Both the position numbers and the translations under genes were made by a program. A stretch of DNA of 64,000 nt from Prorocentrum cordatum (Eukaryota; Sar; Dinophyceae; Prorocentrales; Prorocentraceae), in the NCBI GenBank assembly GCA_963575745.1, contig CAUYUJ010003989.1, forward strand, positions 1 through 64,000, read 5' to 3'. How positions within the stretch are numbered: position 1 is the first letter of the stretch; every line of letters starts with the position of its first letter. Positions 29,567 through 40,915 of this stretch are shown here, one piece after another. A model generated the notes under the pieces. The model was not told where the DNA came from. It was given only the letters and a program-made list of their open reading frames with translations, and did not search any database.

Positions 29567-29660
29567 CCCAGAGGTCCCTACTACTTTCCTGGTGGCAGTT
29601 TTCCGTCCAGGATCCATTTTTGGTGGTCCTGGGGCCCGATAACGGGTCCCAGAGGTCAAA
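29567..29660 (+). repeat. Dispersed repeat family Q
   Basis: CCCCAGAGGTCCC, AGTTTTCCGTCCAGGATCC and GTCCTGGGGCCCGATAACGG. Related segments are at 55506-55630, 59730-59875 and 63825-63935, and inverted at 30075-30165 and 56840-56940. Positions 29661-30040 contain a short CAG run (29818) and nothing else recognised. Confidence 0.65.
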
Positions 29661-30303
29661 ACCAAGCAACATCGCTTGGATTGAGCTACTCTCGGAGATT
29701 TGGATTGGTCGCCGTCGTGAGATTACGCGCGCCATCTTCACCTTCGGGCGCAGCTCCGAGCGGCCAGCGAGGGCTTTGAGACCGCCTTGGAGCGGCGTGG
29801 CCTGCGGTGGTTCGGAGCAGCAGCAGCAGCAGTGTCGTGCTTTCGAGCACCCACGACTCTTGCTCGCTCGAGTCGCTGCCAACCTCCTGACTATCCGGAG
29901 GATCGAGATGGGGTACGAATTGGAGCTGGCTGGCGGTCTGAGGTGGCCTTTCAATGGTTTGTTTCAGCGAGCAGGAAGGGGGGCGAGGTTGGAGTTTTTG
30001 GGTTCAATGCTTTTCTCTATTTACAAAACAAATGAGAAAACGTTTTTTTTTTTTTTTGTTGATTCGGTCTCCAGGGGCCGTCTTCGGGCCTAAGGAGTGT
30101 CAAAAACCGTTCTGGGGTGAAAACCGGCCCCAGATGTGCCCCAGGCGGGTGATTCCCAGGGACCGATCTGGAGCGGACTCGCTCTTATTCCCCCAGCTTG
30201 GCCGATGTCCTCGGGGCCCGTTTGGCTCAAGACCCCCTGGCCGCCTCCAGGGTACGGAGAGAACGTTGACGGATACCGACTGAAGTTCCGGTCCGTTTTG
30301 AGC

Positions 30304-30471
30304 TAAGTCGGGCACGTTCTTCTACAGGAGGGATATTCGAAAATTGTTAAAACATCGTCTGAACAAGAAGTTTAGGGACGATTTTTGAGTATTTTTTGCT
30401 ATTTCGGGATATTTCATAAGTTTTTGATTTTTCATTCAAAATCCGCCTGTAGGGGGACATGCCCGACCTAA
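30304..30471. mobile_element. MULE-like MITE, copy 11, perfect 9-bp target duplication
   Basis: Termini TAAGTCGGGCACGTTCTTCT and AGGGGGACATGCCCGACCTA-A. GTTTTGAGC at 30295-30303 is repeated exactly at 30472-30480. This copy gives the clearest definition of the element's ends and duplication length. Confidence 0.95.
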
Positions 30472-30639
30472 GTTTTGAGCAAGGCGTCGCTGTCGGGGTG
30501 GCAGCGTGTGCTGTTGGGCAGCGTGCTCCTTTTGTCTGTACCCACGTCGGGTGTGCCAATGCCAGGGGGTGTTTCGCCCTCCCACCTTGGACTTGCCCCA
30601 GGTGCCGTCCCATCCTATCCTATTATATCCTACCCTCCT

Positions 30640-30830
30640 CGTTGCCTTCTCTCCTCCTCCTCCTCCTCCTTGCCCTTTCTCCTCCTCCTCCTCCTCCTTC
30701 TCCTCCTCATCCTTCTTATTGCCATCTGTTCTCCTCCTCCTCCTTCACTTCCTCCTCCGCTTCCTGATCCTCATCCTCATCCTCGATTTCCTCCTCGTCG
30801 TCCTCCTCCTCCTCCTCCTCCATCCCTTTT
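30640..30830 (+). repeat. (TCC)n / (TCA) microsatellite
   Basis: CTCCTC runs with CTT and TCATCC interruptions. Positions 30831-31140 after it are unique. Confidence 0.95.
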
Positions 30831-31142
30831 CCTTACAGCGAACTACTCCCTGTCGCACCCACTGACGTGTCGGTGGGGCGGGCCGGGCGTTTCGCATGAG
30901 ACTTCCTCACCATTAATGATTCTGAAGTCTGACGTTCGCAAGGGTTTCATGGATTGAGGGCGGGTAGTTTTCAAAATGCGGTTTTCGTCATGGCGCCACG
31001 AGCATTTTTATTGAAAGTCCGCAGCAGTTTCAAGGATGGCCTGTTTCTTTGCAAAGGTTGGCTCTCGCCTTAGCGCCACGCGTATTCGTCTTGAACATGT
31101 TTAGCAGTTGGAAGGACTCGAATGGCTGACTTCCCAGACATG

Positions 31143-31285
31143 GTGTTCTGGCATGGTTTAGGATTGTCCGGACACGGCGGTCACGCTGGTTCGTGGTGAT
31201 GAAATCACTGGAATGCTGTTCTGGCACTACTTAGGACAGTCAGGATGTGACAGTCTCATTGATTCGCGGTGCTGAAGTCCCAGGA
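31143..31285 (+). repeat. About 72-bp tandem duplicate
   Basis: TGTTCTGGCATGGTTTAGGA, GTCACGCTGGTTCGTGGTGA is repeated with divergence as TGTTCTGGCACTACTTAGGA, GTCTCATTGATTCGCGGTGC. Confidence 0.7.
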
Positions 31286-31569
31286 ACGGTATGTCGGTGC
31301 GATAGGGTATTCTCCCACGTTTGTCTTCCAATGATAAGTCATGGGGCACTCTCCGCAATGCAAGTACAGTCTTGTAGGGACCCATGAGGAGTGAGCTTGG
31401 AGGGAGGGTTTACTGCAACATCGTTGATTTGTCTTGGGTTCGCACTTGTCCTTCTGCTCCTCCTTCTCCTCCTCCTCCTCCTCCTTCTCACCTCTCCAAG
31501 GCGGCGTTGGCAAGCTCAAGCGAAGCACCGACCTGACAGACGGGTTCCGATTTTCTTTCTTGGCCGGGC

Positions 31570-31572
<3 letters not shown>

Positions 31573-31618
<46 letters not shown>
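31573..31618 (+). repeat. (ATG)n microsatellite
   Basis: Fifteen or so ATG triplets. The long flanking interval 31625-33460 is mixed to GC-rich unique sequence. A 236-codon plus-strand frame at 32544-33254 has no recognisable domain and turns Pro/Arg-rich, so it is not called a gene. Confidence 0.97.
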
Positions 31619-31619
<1 letters not shown>

Positions 31620-33464
31620 GGAGGCGGAAAAGCAGACCAGGGCTTGCACCTCGTTGCCGCACACATCCTATGCACAATTTGTCGTTTCGCCATGGCCTTG
31701 AATCGTGTCCTTGGATACGACCTTCTCAAGACAAGAACGCAAGCATGGGGAGGCGCGAGCGCACTAGGAGAACACTCGCAATTAACAACGCAATTGGCGA
31801 AGCTAGGTCTCTTGGCCGCCCCCGGGTCTTGCGGCCGCCATATTGACATCCTGTGTTTTTATCCGATGGAGGTGGGCACACACAGAACTTGAAACGGAAC
31901 ATGCGGCGGTCGGCGCGAGATCGGCACGCTGCAATGAAGGAAACCATTCCACTTTGTTGCTCGCCCTCCGTGGGCACGCGGCTCACGGGGAAAAGATGTT
32001 TGCACGTGTTGGCCGCGCGTGCCGCCTGAGGCCGCGCCCGCCCGCGCCCTGCCTCTCCAATTAGAGCTTCGCGCGCCCCGCCTAGCTCTTAACCGGAGGG
32101 GGCCCGCTCCCGACCCGCCGACCAACAAGTGTTGGCCGCGCGTTTGAGGTCACGGGGGGGGGAGGACTACCCCAAACGATCACGGCCCGGGGGGGCGGAT
32201 TTTTTTGTTGTGGGCGGCGGGCGCCTTTGCCCGACCTGTGCGGGCGCGCCGCCGAAGAGCGCACGGACCGACAGCACTGCCGTGGCACGCGGTCCTTGGT
32301 TGACGGGGCGTAGCGCCTCCTGCTGCAGGGCCCTTCGTAGACACTTGCGGGGGTCTGCCGACATGTGAACACGAAGCCACCGAGCCGCAGGTTGCTGAGG
32401 CTTTGCGCAGCTGGGCTGAATTCGGGTGTGCTGCAATTTTCAGACGACGTCGGGTTGCCTGTGTCGGACAGGCATGGCGAGCAGAACGGAACAGTCAACG
32501 AGTAATTTATCTATTGTAGCGAACTTCCTGCGCAGTTGGGTTCTTGGTGGGCCCTTCTCCGCGCTCGTTTGTCAGGCGCAGGACATTTCTTCAACTCAAT
32601 TCGAAGGAGAAAACAAATCAGCCTGGTGGACAGGCAACGGAGCGTAATACTGCCATTGTTCCGAAACCCACTCTGCATGATGATGCCATGGCTAGTCTTG
32701 CCAAGCAGATGACGGCGGATTCTGGACATTGGCTGGAGATCGAGGAACTCTTTCGGCTCGCAGAGCGTCGTGCAAACAGGAGCAGGAATCGCATTCTTTG
32801 CTCACAAGGTTTTCATTTGGGGAGGTATCTTATCTTGTGCGAAACACCCGCCGAGCAGCCAAAACGTGGCAGGTGTGCCAAAACAAGACGGCAAAACCAT
32901 GAGAGGCGCGCGTTCTGCGCGTCCGCGACTCGAGTGGCCGCCCTCCCTCCCTCCTCCCCCTCGCCCGAGGCTGCCGCCTCTCCGCGGCGTCCCCTTTGTC
33001 CCTCTCTCTCTCCCCCCCCCCTTCCCTCCCCCCCGGGTCGGCGGCCCCCGCCGCTTGCTCGGGCTTGGGTTGGCTTCCGTGGCGTCTCTCCTGTCCCTCT
33101 CCGTTTCGCTCGCCCCGCGCTCGTGCCCCCCACCTCGGGGCGGCGGAGGCCGCCGCCTCGGAAAAGGCGAGGTCCGCAGCTGATCTTGGGAGGGGCCTCG
33201 AGCTGCTCTCTCTCCGGTCGGGGCGGGGGGGGGCCCGGCCGGCGACCGACCTGAGCAGGCGAAGCTGCGGTTCGTGCGTCCCCCTTCCCTGCGCAGGCCC
33301 GCTCGCCGCGTCGGGCAGAGGCCAGCGGTGCCGCGCGCCTCGGCACCGAGGCGGGGGCGCAAGCGCTTCCTGCCGCGGGGCCCCTCGCGCGCGCCAGCGG
33401 CGGAGGCGGGGAGGGGTGGAGGGCCGGCGGCCCGCGAGGCGCCCCAGGCAGGCCCAGGCAGAGG

Positions 33465-34040
33465 GTTTCCTCCTCCTCCTCCTCCTCCTCCTCCTCCTCC
33501 TCCTCCTCCTCCTCCTCCTCCTCCTCCTCCTCCTCCTCCTCCCCCTCCTCCTCCTCCTCCTCCTCCTCCTCCTCCTCTCCTCCTCCTCCTCCTCCTCCTC
33601 CTCCTCCTCCTCCTCCCTCTCCTCCTCCTCCTCCTCCTCCTCCTCCTCCTCCTCTCCTCCTCCTCCTCCTCCTCCTCCTCCTCCTCCTCCTCCTCCTCCT
33701 CCTCCTCCCTCCCCCTCCCCCTCCTCCTCCTCCTCCTCCTCCTCCTCCTCCTCCTCCTCCTCATCCGCCTCCGCCTCCTCCGCCTTCGCCTCCGCCTGGC
33801 CTTGCGTACATATCACTCGCAGGGGCCTCCTTTCCGCGTTCAGGGCCGATCGTGGCCTGCTGCTCGGACTCGCCCCCGATGCGCTGATCCCTATCCTCGT
33901 CTCACCCCTCCCCCCCTCCTCCTCCTCCTCTCCTCCTCCTCCTCCTCCGCCTCTTCCGAGCTCCTCGCTTCTCCTCCTCGCTCCTCCTCCTCCTCCTCCT
34001 CCTCCTCCTCCTCCTCCTCCTCCTCCTCCTTCCTCGTGCT
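33465..34040 (+). repeat. (TCC)n microsatellite, two blocks
   Basis: Nearly pure CCT triplets run from 33465 to 33790, then again from 33905 to 34040 after a 110-base non-repetitive spacer. It is one of the longest such tracts in the window. Confidence 0.98.
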
Positions 34041-34256
34041 CCCGCTTCTTTCCTCTGGCCGCGTCCCTCCTCCTCGTGCCCCCTCTCCCGCGGCCGCCCG
34101 GCGCGCGGCGCGCGAGGCCCACCCGCGTGTCCCGCGCGTGCTCCGCAGCCTGCTTTGGCGCCGCGCTCCGCGCCCGCATGCGAGTCGCCCGGGCGCGTGA
34201 TGGCTCCCGGGGGGCGCCGGCCAAGTGTCCCCAGACACGCTCGCGTCCCGAAACAA

Positions 34257-34406
34257 TCAGTCGGGCCGGACGAAGTAGTCCAAAAGTACTCCCCCAAATA
34301 TTCCGGGGGCTATTTTTGGAGTGTTTTTTGGCTTTCTGGGTGTATTTTGGGGGTATTCTTAATTTTTCGTCGAAAATCCTCCTGTAGGGGGACACGCCCG
34401 ACATAA
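34257..34406. mobile_element. MULE-like MITE, copy 12
   Basis: Left TCAGTCGGGCCGGACG and right GGGGGACACGCCCGACATAA. The interior has ATTTTTCGTCGAAAATCCTC. The target duplication is not recognisable. Confidence 0.8.
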
Positions 34407-34427
34407 TGCTCGGGCCGAACGAAAGGG

Positions 34428-34580
34428 GGGGACAGGGAAAGGGGGGGTTACGAAATCTGCTGCATGCAGCTGGTCTCGGCCCCGCTGCCGGGCCCATTCC
34501 TCGATACATGGGCGCCGGGAGGCGCCGGGAAAGTCAGCTACGTGAGCTGATTCTCCCCCCCCTTTGCTATCCCCCCCTTT
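34428..34580. mobile_element. Element G, copy 2, with inverted-repeat ends
   Basis: CGAAAGGGGGGGACAGGGAA is mirrored by TTTGCTATCCCCCCCTTTCG. Inside are TTACGAAATCTGCTGCATGC and CAGCTACGTGAGCTGATTCT, as at 4640-4790 and 43505-43660. Confidence 0.82.
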
Positions 34581-34815
34581 CGCTGGGCCTGAGACACGCT
34601 CGCGTCCTGAAACAATCAGGACGTCAGGTTTTTGTCGTTTCGGGCCTAAAAACAGGTCTGGATGAAGCGCCGGTCCGCGGAAAGTGTCGGGACTTCCAGG
34701 GACCCCGTGTGGAAAAATCATGGCATCGCCTGTCTGGTCAGGGGCAACGTTCCCTGATACCCTCGCGTCGCTTTTTTTTCGCGCTCCGCGTTTTCGCCCA
34801 GTTTCGGCCCCTTTT

Positions 34816-35290
34816 TCCCAACCATCCTGTGGTCTTGGGTCCTCGTTTTGCAGAGACAGCGCCGCGCTCCATTCCCACGCTGCCCTGCCTCTCTCCTCCT
34901 GCCGCTGCTCTCCAATACCGATTTCAGCACCCCTCACACGTTTCGTGGTCCCATAAGGAGCTCTAGCTAAGGCCCAGATGCCAGGGTTCGCATCGTTCCG
35001 CCGTCTCGTTTCGGTACCCCCCTCACACTATTCGTGGCCCAATCGGGAGCTCCAGCTAAGGCCCACATGCCAGGGTTATCATGGCTCCGCCGTCTCGTTT
35101 CGGCACCACCCTCACACGCTTCGTGGCCCCACAGGGAGTTCCAGCTAAGGCTCCGGTGGCAGTGCCCGCATGGCATCACCCCGTCCATTTCGGCACACCC
35201 CTTACACGTTTCGTGGCCCACCTTCGTTCTACCTGCCTTGCCGTATTTACACTAGTGTATATGGTTGGGTCCGTGGCCAGGACAGTTCTT
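34816..35290 (+). repeat. Composite repeat N, copy 2 (short core)
   Basis: Head CCATCCTGTGGTCTTGGGTC, almost no microsatellite, three to four satellite units (CCTCACACGTTTCGTGGTCC and variants), and a divergent tail CTTGCCGTATTTACACTAG, TATGGTTGGGTCCGTGGCCA. Positions 35291-35930 following are GC-rich and unique. Confidence 0.8.
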
Positions 35291-35939
35291 GACGCTTCGC
35301 GCATCCCCACTAGCCCATTCAGAACCGACTTACTGATTTCTGGGCTTCGTGTAGGCGATGCAAAAGCATACAGTGCAATAGACGCCTTGAATGCCTTTGT
35401 CGGGGGTGCGGGGAAGTTGGCGACATCAGTTGTATGATTCGAGATCTGTCCACCTGCCACGTGTATGTCATCGGCGGGCGGCCGCGATGCGGGGTCCCAC
35501 AATCCGAGCATCTTCTTTGGGTGGAGGGCAAAGGGTGAAATCTTAAATGCCGTTCCGATGAATGCTCGAGGCTTGAGCCTGCAAGCGGTGAATCACGAGG
35601 CGGACTGGTTCTCGAGGTGCAAAAAAGCCCATTTTCCCCTCGGGCCCTCCACCCCCGAGAAAAATGCTCAGACGATGCTTCCGCTGCTCCTCCGAGCGGG
35701 TCCAAAAAAGCACATCCGGCCCCTTCCGCAGCGATGCCCCGGGCGAACGGGGCGGCCTCGCTCGCGCCGTCCCGGCTCCGTGTGGGGGGGGGCCCTCCGC
35801 GGGGGCTCTCCGCGGGGCCCCGCGTGCGGGGGTGCGCGGCCTCCCCCCGGCCCCGCACTCTCCGCCCGCACGGCCCGGGAGGTCTGAGGCGTCTATTGGG
35901 CCCATCTCGGCCCCCGTGGCTCAAAGACGGGGTGATTTT

Positions 35940-36085
35940 TCAATCGCTTCGCTCATTCCGCTGGCCCTGGAGCGCTATTTGGGGCCTCTTGGGGCCGTCT
36001 AGGGGGCCTTTTGGGGGCTTCTTGGGAGCGTCCTGGGGCTCCTTGGCGGCGTCTTGGGCTCCTCTGGGGCCTCTTGCCCGTGGCT
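35940..36085 (+). repeat. Short CTTGG array flanked by a direct repeat
   Basis: GTGGCTCAAAGACGGGGTGA at 35916 and GTGGCTCAAAGACGGGGCGA at 36080 bracket GGGCCTCTTGGGGCCGTC-type words. Confidence 0.75.
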
Positions 36086-36587
36086 CAAAGACGGGGCGAT
36101 TATTTCAGCCCCCCCCCCCTCTCCATGGTGTTTGCTGCGTTCGGTGGGCCTGCCTGCGTGCACAGGCAGCCCGCACAGTGAGGATGTGCCACTTCCCATG
36201 TGCCACGACAATCCGAGTTTCGGCGCTCCAGCGCCCCCGCGGAGCTCTCAGAGGGCCGCCCCCCGGGGCGTACATCGGCGCCTGTCCTGTCCCCCTTCGG
36301 GACGACCGAAATGGGTACCTTGGCATCGCTCGGACCTTGGCATCATCTAGCAAAACGTACGCACGAAATCGAGAAATGCACGGGGAATGGACGTCCGAGC
36401 GATGGCGAGGTACGGAAAGAATGGGTACGATGCCCAATGCCCAACAGCAGCTCCTGCTCCTGCTGAGCACGGGCTCGCTGCCCGCGCCGCGGCCCGAGCC
36501 CCTGTAATTATGACGGAAGGCCGTCTGCCCAGCAGCGGCCTCTGCTGGTTTGGGACAGCATTTGTGGTTCGGCACTGCAGCATTTCT

Positions 36588-36603
36588 TCCGTAGCCATTT
36601 TGG
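36588..36603 (+). other. Spliced-leader-like 16-mer
   Basis: TCCGTAGCCATTTTGG equals the first 16 bases of the conserved 22-nt dinoflagellate spliced leader; the next six bases (GCGTCC) do not match. Diverged versions of the local sequence (CCGTACCC) occur at about 36829 and 37177. It may be a relic of a retroposed trans-spliced mRNA, or chance. Confidence 0.4.
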
Positions 36604-36632
36604 GCGTCCAGACTCTCGGAAGCTCCAAGATT

Positions 36633-36790
36633 AGGGGGCCACGTGCGACCCCCCCCACCCCTTCCCCCCACGATTTCTGAGGGGGAGGGTGGGGCTCACT
36701 TCGCTCGGGAGCTCCCAGACGACGTGAACCCCACCCTCCCCCTCAGAAATCGTGGGGGGTGGGGGTAGGGGGATTCGCATGTGGCCCCCT
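36633..36790. mobile_element. 158-nt palindrome (fold-back)
   Basis: Arms of about 60 bases, including ACGATTTCTGAGGGGGAGGG and its inverse CCCTCCCCCTCAGAAATCGT, are separated by a loop of about 40 bases. The outermost bases AGGGGGCCAC and GTGGCCCCCT also pair. Flanks CAGCATTTGTGGTTCGGCA (36557) and CAGCATTTGTGCTTCGGCA (36792) are direct repeats. Confidence 0.85.
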
Positions 36791-36988
36791 ACAGCATTTG
36801 TGCTTCGGCATTGTACCATCTCTTCCGTACCCAAACTCTCGGAAGCTGGCCGAAACCAGCCTGTTCTGCTGGTTTTGGGCGGCCAACACCAGCAGAAGTG
36901 TGGCACTGTACCAGAAGAGCTTCTGAGAATTCGGACGCCCCAGACCAGCAGAGTTTGGACGTCCTAAGAGGCCATCGTGGAGCTTCCG

Positions 36989-37180
36989 TACGGTAGGTTC
37001 GCGTCGCGTCGACCGGCGGCGACCCCAGCGCGGGCGTTCAAGGTTGAACGCCGCCGGCGACCCAGAATCGATCGATGTTGAACGATCGGACGTTGCGGCA
37101 GCGGCCGATCGTTCAAGGTTGAACGATCCCTGCGGTGTCAAAAACCAACGCTGGGGTCGGCACGACGCGAACCTGCCGTA
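36989..37180. mobile_element. Inverted-repeat element P, copy 2
   Basis: TACGGTAGGTTCGCGTCGCG and CGACGCGAACCTGCCGTA bound it, with over 90% similarity by eye to 21074-21266. Host sequence CTTCCG-TA-CCCATTTGGGGCG can be reconstructed from the related locus at 36586 (CTTCCGTAGCCATTTTGGGC), suggesting insertion at TA. Confidence 0.9.
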
Positions 37181-37424
37181 CCCATTTGGGGCGTCCAAAC
37201 GCTCGGAAGCTCCAGGAGGGCCTCTTCGGGGGCCGCTCTTCGGGGGCCGCCCTCGGGCGCCCCTCTCGGGCGCTCCCGGGGGCCGTCCGGGGCCCCTCCC
37301 GGGCCCCTCTCTCTCTCGGGCCTCTCTCCAGGGCTGCCCTGGCGCCATCACGAGGCCCAGGAAGCTCCGCGGGAGCGAGACCTCGAGGAGCCAAACCACC
37401 GTGATCTTCCATCGGTTTTTGAAG

Positions 37425-37620
37425 TTTGGACTCTTGGGAGGCGTCTTGGGAGGCGGGAGTGGCACCTGGAACCTTCTTGGGGCTGTCTTGGGGCGTCTCA
37501 GAGGCTTGTCGGAGGCTACCTTCAGCGCTGTTGAGGTATCTTGAGCCATCTTGGAGGCCCTCTTGGGCTGTCTTGGGCCCTCTCTTGGAGCCATCTGGGG
37601 CCATCTTGGGCGCTCTGACG
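37425..37620 (+). repeat. Degenerate CTTGG array
   Basis: GGCGTCTTGGGAGGC, GCTGTCTTGGGCCCTC and GCCATCTTGGGCGCTC. Same class as 18420-18800. Confidence 0.78.
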
Positions 37621-37819
37621 GCTCCGCCTCCCCCCCCCTCCCAGACCCAGAGGAGGGGTGTAGGGGGAGGGGTCAAGACACCCTCCTAGATAGCAAGCCG
37701 TCTAGCTCACTTCCACCCGCTCTCCCAACACATGAGTAGCACCCGAGCCTCAGCATGTTGTTCAGCGGTCGTCTTTGGATGGGCAGCTACTGGGAATCAG
37801 AAGCGAGTCCATGTGCGCG

Positions 37820-37990
37820 ACGTTGGGGCGAGGTGCGCCACGCGTGCCAGGCGCGCCATGCGCCAGGCATCCCTGGGGCCCGAGAGTGCCAGGCACGCCT
37901 GGTGCGCCAGATGCGCCACGTGCCTCCGCGTGCGCCAGGTGCGCCGCGTACTCCAGCCGCACCAGGTGCGCCACGTTCGGGGCACGTGCA
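37820..37990 (+). repeat. GCGCCA-rich degenerate repeat
   Basis: GTGCGCCACGTGCC, GCCAGGCGCGCCATGCGCC and similar words with a period near 9-12 bases. Sites for GCGC and CACGTG-like words are dense. Confidence 0.75.
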
Positions 37991-38269
37991 GAGTGTGTCA
38001 GTGCGCCTGCGCACGTGGCAGCACACATCGGGAAACATGTCGGCCCCCACCATCCTTGTTGAAAACCAATGCCCATCATTGTGTCTGGTGGGCCTGCGCA
38101 CAGCAGGCCAGACGCCACCACCCCCACCGCCCCTGTCAAAAACCACTTGACAGTGATCGCGGGGTGGCCGCGCATAATCCAGATTTAGCCGCGAGGTGCA
38201 TTTTGGTATTGTTCTTTTTGGAGGGGGGCAGGGCTGGTAGCCATGCTCACTTCAGGCAATATGCTGACA

Positions 38270-38388
38270 CCCCCGCCGTCCCTGTCAACGAAAACAATAT
38301 AAAGGGCTCTCGAGCCTCACGAACATGACTCCATAATTTTCCCCTAACATGTACTTTATATTGTTTTTTTGACAGGGGTGGTGAGGGG
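38270..38388. mobile_element. Fold-back element with AT-rich arms
   Basis: CCCCGCCGTCCCTGTCA then AAAACAATATAAAG is mirrored by CTTTATATTGTTTT then TGACAGGGGTGGTGAGGGG. The flanking CCACCACCCCCACCGCCCCTG at 38113 and GACAAGGATGCTTGGGGGGG at 38463 are weaker relatives of its ends. Confidence 0.75.
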
Positions 38389-38645
38389 GGAGGGGCGCAT
38401 CGGGTTGGTTGCGCATGCTGTGAATTTGGAGGCAGAGTGAGTGTGTGCTTGTATTGCTTTTTGACAAGGATGCTTGGGGGGGTGATCATGGGGTCCTCAT
38501 TGTTCCTGGTTGCTGCCAGTCGCCTGGGGGAGAGGGTGTATCAGTATGGAACAGTGATTACCCTTCCCCCGAGCATGGGAAGGAGGGATTGTGGCAGGGA
38601 GCTGAGAACAACTCGTTAAACCACAGTCCAGAAGGCTGGTGGGGG

Positions 38646-38849
38646 CATCCTGTGGTGTTGGGTCCTCGTGTTGAATCAGCATTTCTCTGCGTTCACTCCT
38701 TCCTTCATCCTACCCCTCTCCCCTCATCATCATCGTCATCACCATTATCATGTTCATTACCGTCATTATCATCGTAACCGCATTCGCGTCATTATCAGTA
38801 CCATCATCAGCATCAGCGTTATTACCATCGCCATCAACACCATCATCAC

Positions 38850-38903
<54 letters not shown>

Positions 38904-39319
38904 AACCACCACCACCATCATCATCGCGATCAGCATGAACACAACGAGTATCATCACCATTATCATTAGTAGCAACATCATCCTTATCGTCATCACCCTC
39001 ATCACTATCCATCATCATAATCATCTTCACCATCATCACCATTATCATCATCATCGTCATCATCATCATCATCATCATCACCGTACTCATTATCAATATT
39101 GCTATCATCATCCTCAGCATCATCATTATCATTATCATCATCACCATCATCATCGGTAGTTTCATTATCATCATCACCACCATAGCCAGCACCATCATCA
39201 TCATCATCATCACCATCGTCATCGTCGTCGTCATCATCATCATCACCATTCATCATCATCACCAGCATCATCATTCCCATCACCATCATCACCTTACGCA
39301 TCATCATTCTCTTCATCAC

Positions 39320-39371
<52 letters not shown>

Positions 39372-39604
39372 TTCCTTATCATCATCACCATCATGATCAT
39401 CATCACCATCATCATCGATAGCAGCATCATCATTATCATCATTACCATTACCACCATAACCATCACCATTATCGTCATTGTCATCACCATCAGCATCGTC
39501 GTCGTCGTCATCATCATCATCACCATCATCATCATCATCGTCATCATCATCATCACCATCATCACCATCCTCGTCGCCGTCGTTGCCTTCGTCATCGTGG
39601 TCGT

Positions 39605-39690
<86 letters not shown>

Positions 39691-40512
39691 CCACTTGCAT
39701 ATCAGCAAGCACCTCACGAGTTTCGTGGCCACATCAGCAGCTGCACCGATTGCCCAGTTGCAGGAATAGCATGTGTGACCGCGCCCATTTGGGCACACTC
39801 TCATGCGTTTCGTGGCTCCACAGGAAACTCCACCGAAGGGCCCATTTGCAGGAATTGCATGTGTGACCACGCCCATTTCGGCACACACCTCACGCGTTTC
39901 GTGGCCCCATGGGAAGCTCCACCGAAGGCCCCAGTGGCAGGAATCGCATGCGTGACTGCGCCCGGCACGCCTCTCACACGTTTCGTTGCCCCACAGGGAG
40001 ATCCACCGAAAGCCCCAGTGGCAGGAATCGCATGCGTGACAGCGCCTATGTCGGCACACCCCTCACTCGTTCCGTGGCCCCCCAGGGAGCTCTACCAAAG
40101 GCCCCAGTGGCAGGAATCGCATGCGCGTCTGCGCCCATTTCGGCAAAACCTCATTCGTTTCGTTGCCCCATAGGGAGCTCCACCGAAGACCACAGTTGCA
40201 GACACCGCATGTGTGACTGCGCCCATTTCGGCACACCTCTATACATTCCGTTACCCCGTAAGGAGCTCCACCGGAGGTCTCGCCTCCTGCTGTTCTGCTT
40301 CCCAGGGCCGCGCCAGCAGACGCGCAGATCAGCCGTAACGGGTCACATCTCGATGTAACCCACTACGGCCGACCTCTGTGACCCAAGTGGCAACGTCGCT
40401 CCGTCCTTCTCACGCGCGCCTTAGTCCTTTTGTTAGCCCTCTCCTTCAGTTTTCACATGTCTTGCGGTACTCACAGCTGCATATGGTTAGGTTCTTCGTC
40501 AGGCTAATTTCG
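38646..40512 (+). repeat. Composite repeat N, copy 3 (1 kb CAT/ATC core)
   Basis: The head CATCCTGTGGTGTTGGGTCC (38648) is followed by CATCAT/CACCAT/CGTCAT trinucleotides over about 1 kb (38720-39692). Then come six or seven 91-bp satellite units (39700-40275: CACGCGTTTCGTGGCCCCAT, CAGTGGCAGGAATCGCATGC) and the tail TTGCGGTACTCACAGCTGCA, TATGGTTAGGTTC, TTCGTCAGGCTAATTT. It is the fullest copy in the window. Confidence 0.92.
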
Positions 40513-40799
40513 CAACCTTTGATCTCAGGGTCAGTCCAGGCCTCCCCGAAATGGGGTCCGAGTCCGAGTGGGTGGGGTCGGAGGACCGCGCCGCATCGCC
40601 GATGCGTCGACGATGCGGCTCGATGTGGAGCCTGATTCTCTCCACGCCAAGGTCGTCGATGCATCGCTGGTGCATCGGCGACGCGGCGCGACCCCCGACC
40701 CCATTCACTCGGACCCCATCTAGGAGGCCTCCAGTTTTGGGGGGATGGGGTCAGGCAGGCAGGCATCGACGTCCCCTCGCCCATTCGTCGCCGACAGGA

Positions 40800-40915
40800 G
40801 CCCTAAAGCCCACCCCGCCCAGGAGCGTACGGATCCGTCATCGGGGGCCCGACGCCGATCCATCTGCGATGTATCGCCGATTCCGGGTCGACGTTTCTCC
40901 CCGAGCTGGTCCTCT
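40800..40915 (+). repeat. Dispersed repeat family D, copy 3 (partial)
   Basis: GGATCCGTCATCGGGGGCCC, CGATCCATCTGCGATGTATC and GCCGATTCCGGGTCGACG correspond to the middle of 54570-54940. Upstream, 40540-40800 contains an imperfect palindrome of CATCGCCGATGCGTCGACGATGC type. Confidence 0.65.

Noticed and set aside
32544-33254. 236-codon plus-strand frame
   Set aside because: The N-terminal part is of ordinary composition but matches nothing I know, and the C-terminal half is Pro/Arg-rich from GC-rich DNA. Evidence is too weak to call a gene.
32830-34509. 559-codon minus-strand frame rich in Glu and Arg
   Set aside because: More than half is TCC microsatellite, and the rest has no domain and ends inside a MITE.
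38668-39712. Met/Asp-rich and Ile/Ser/His-rich frames
   Set aside because: They are products of the CAT/ATC microsatellite core of composite repeat N.
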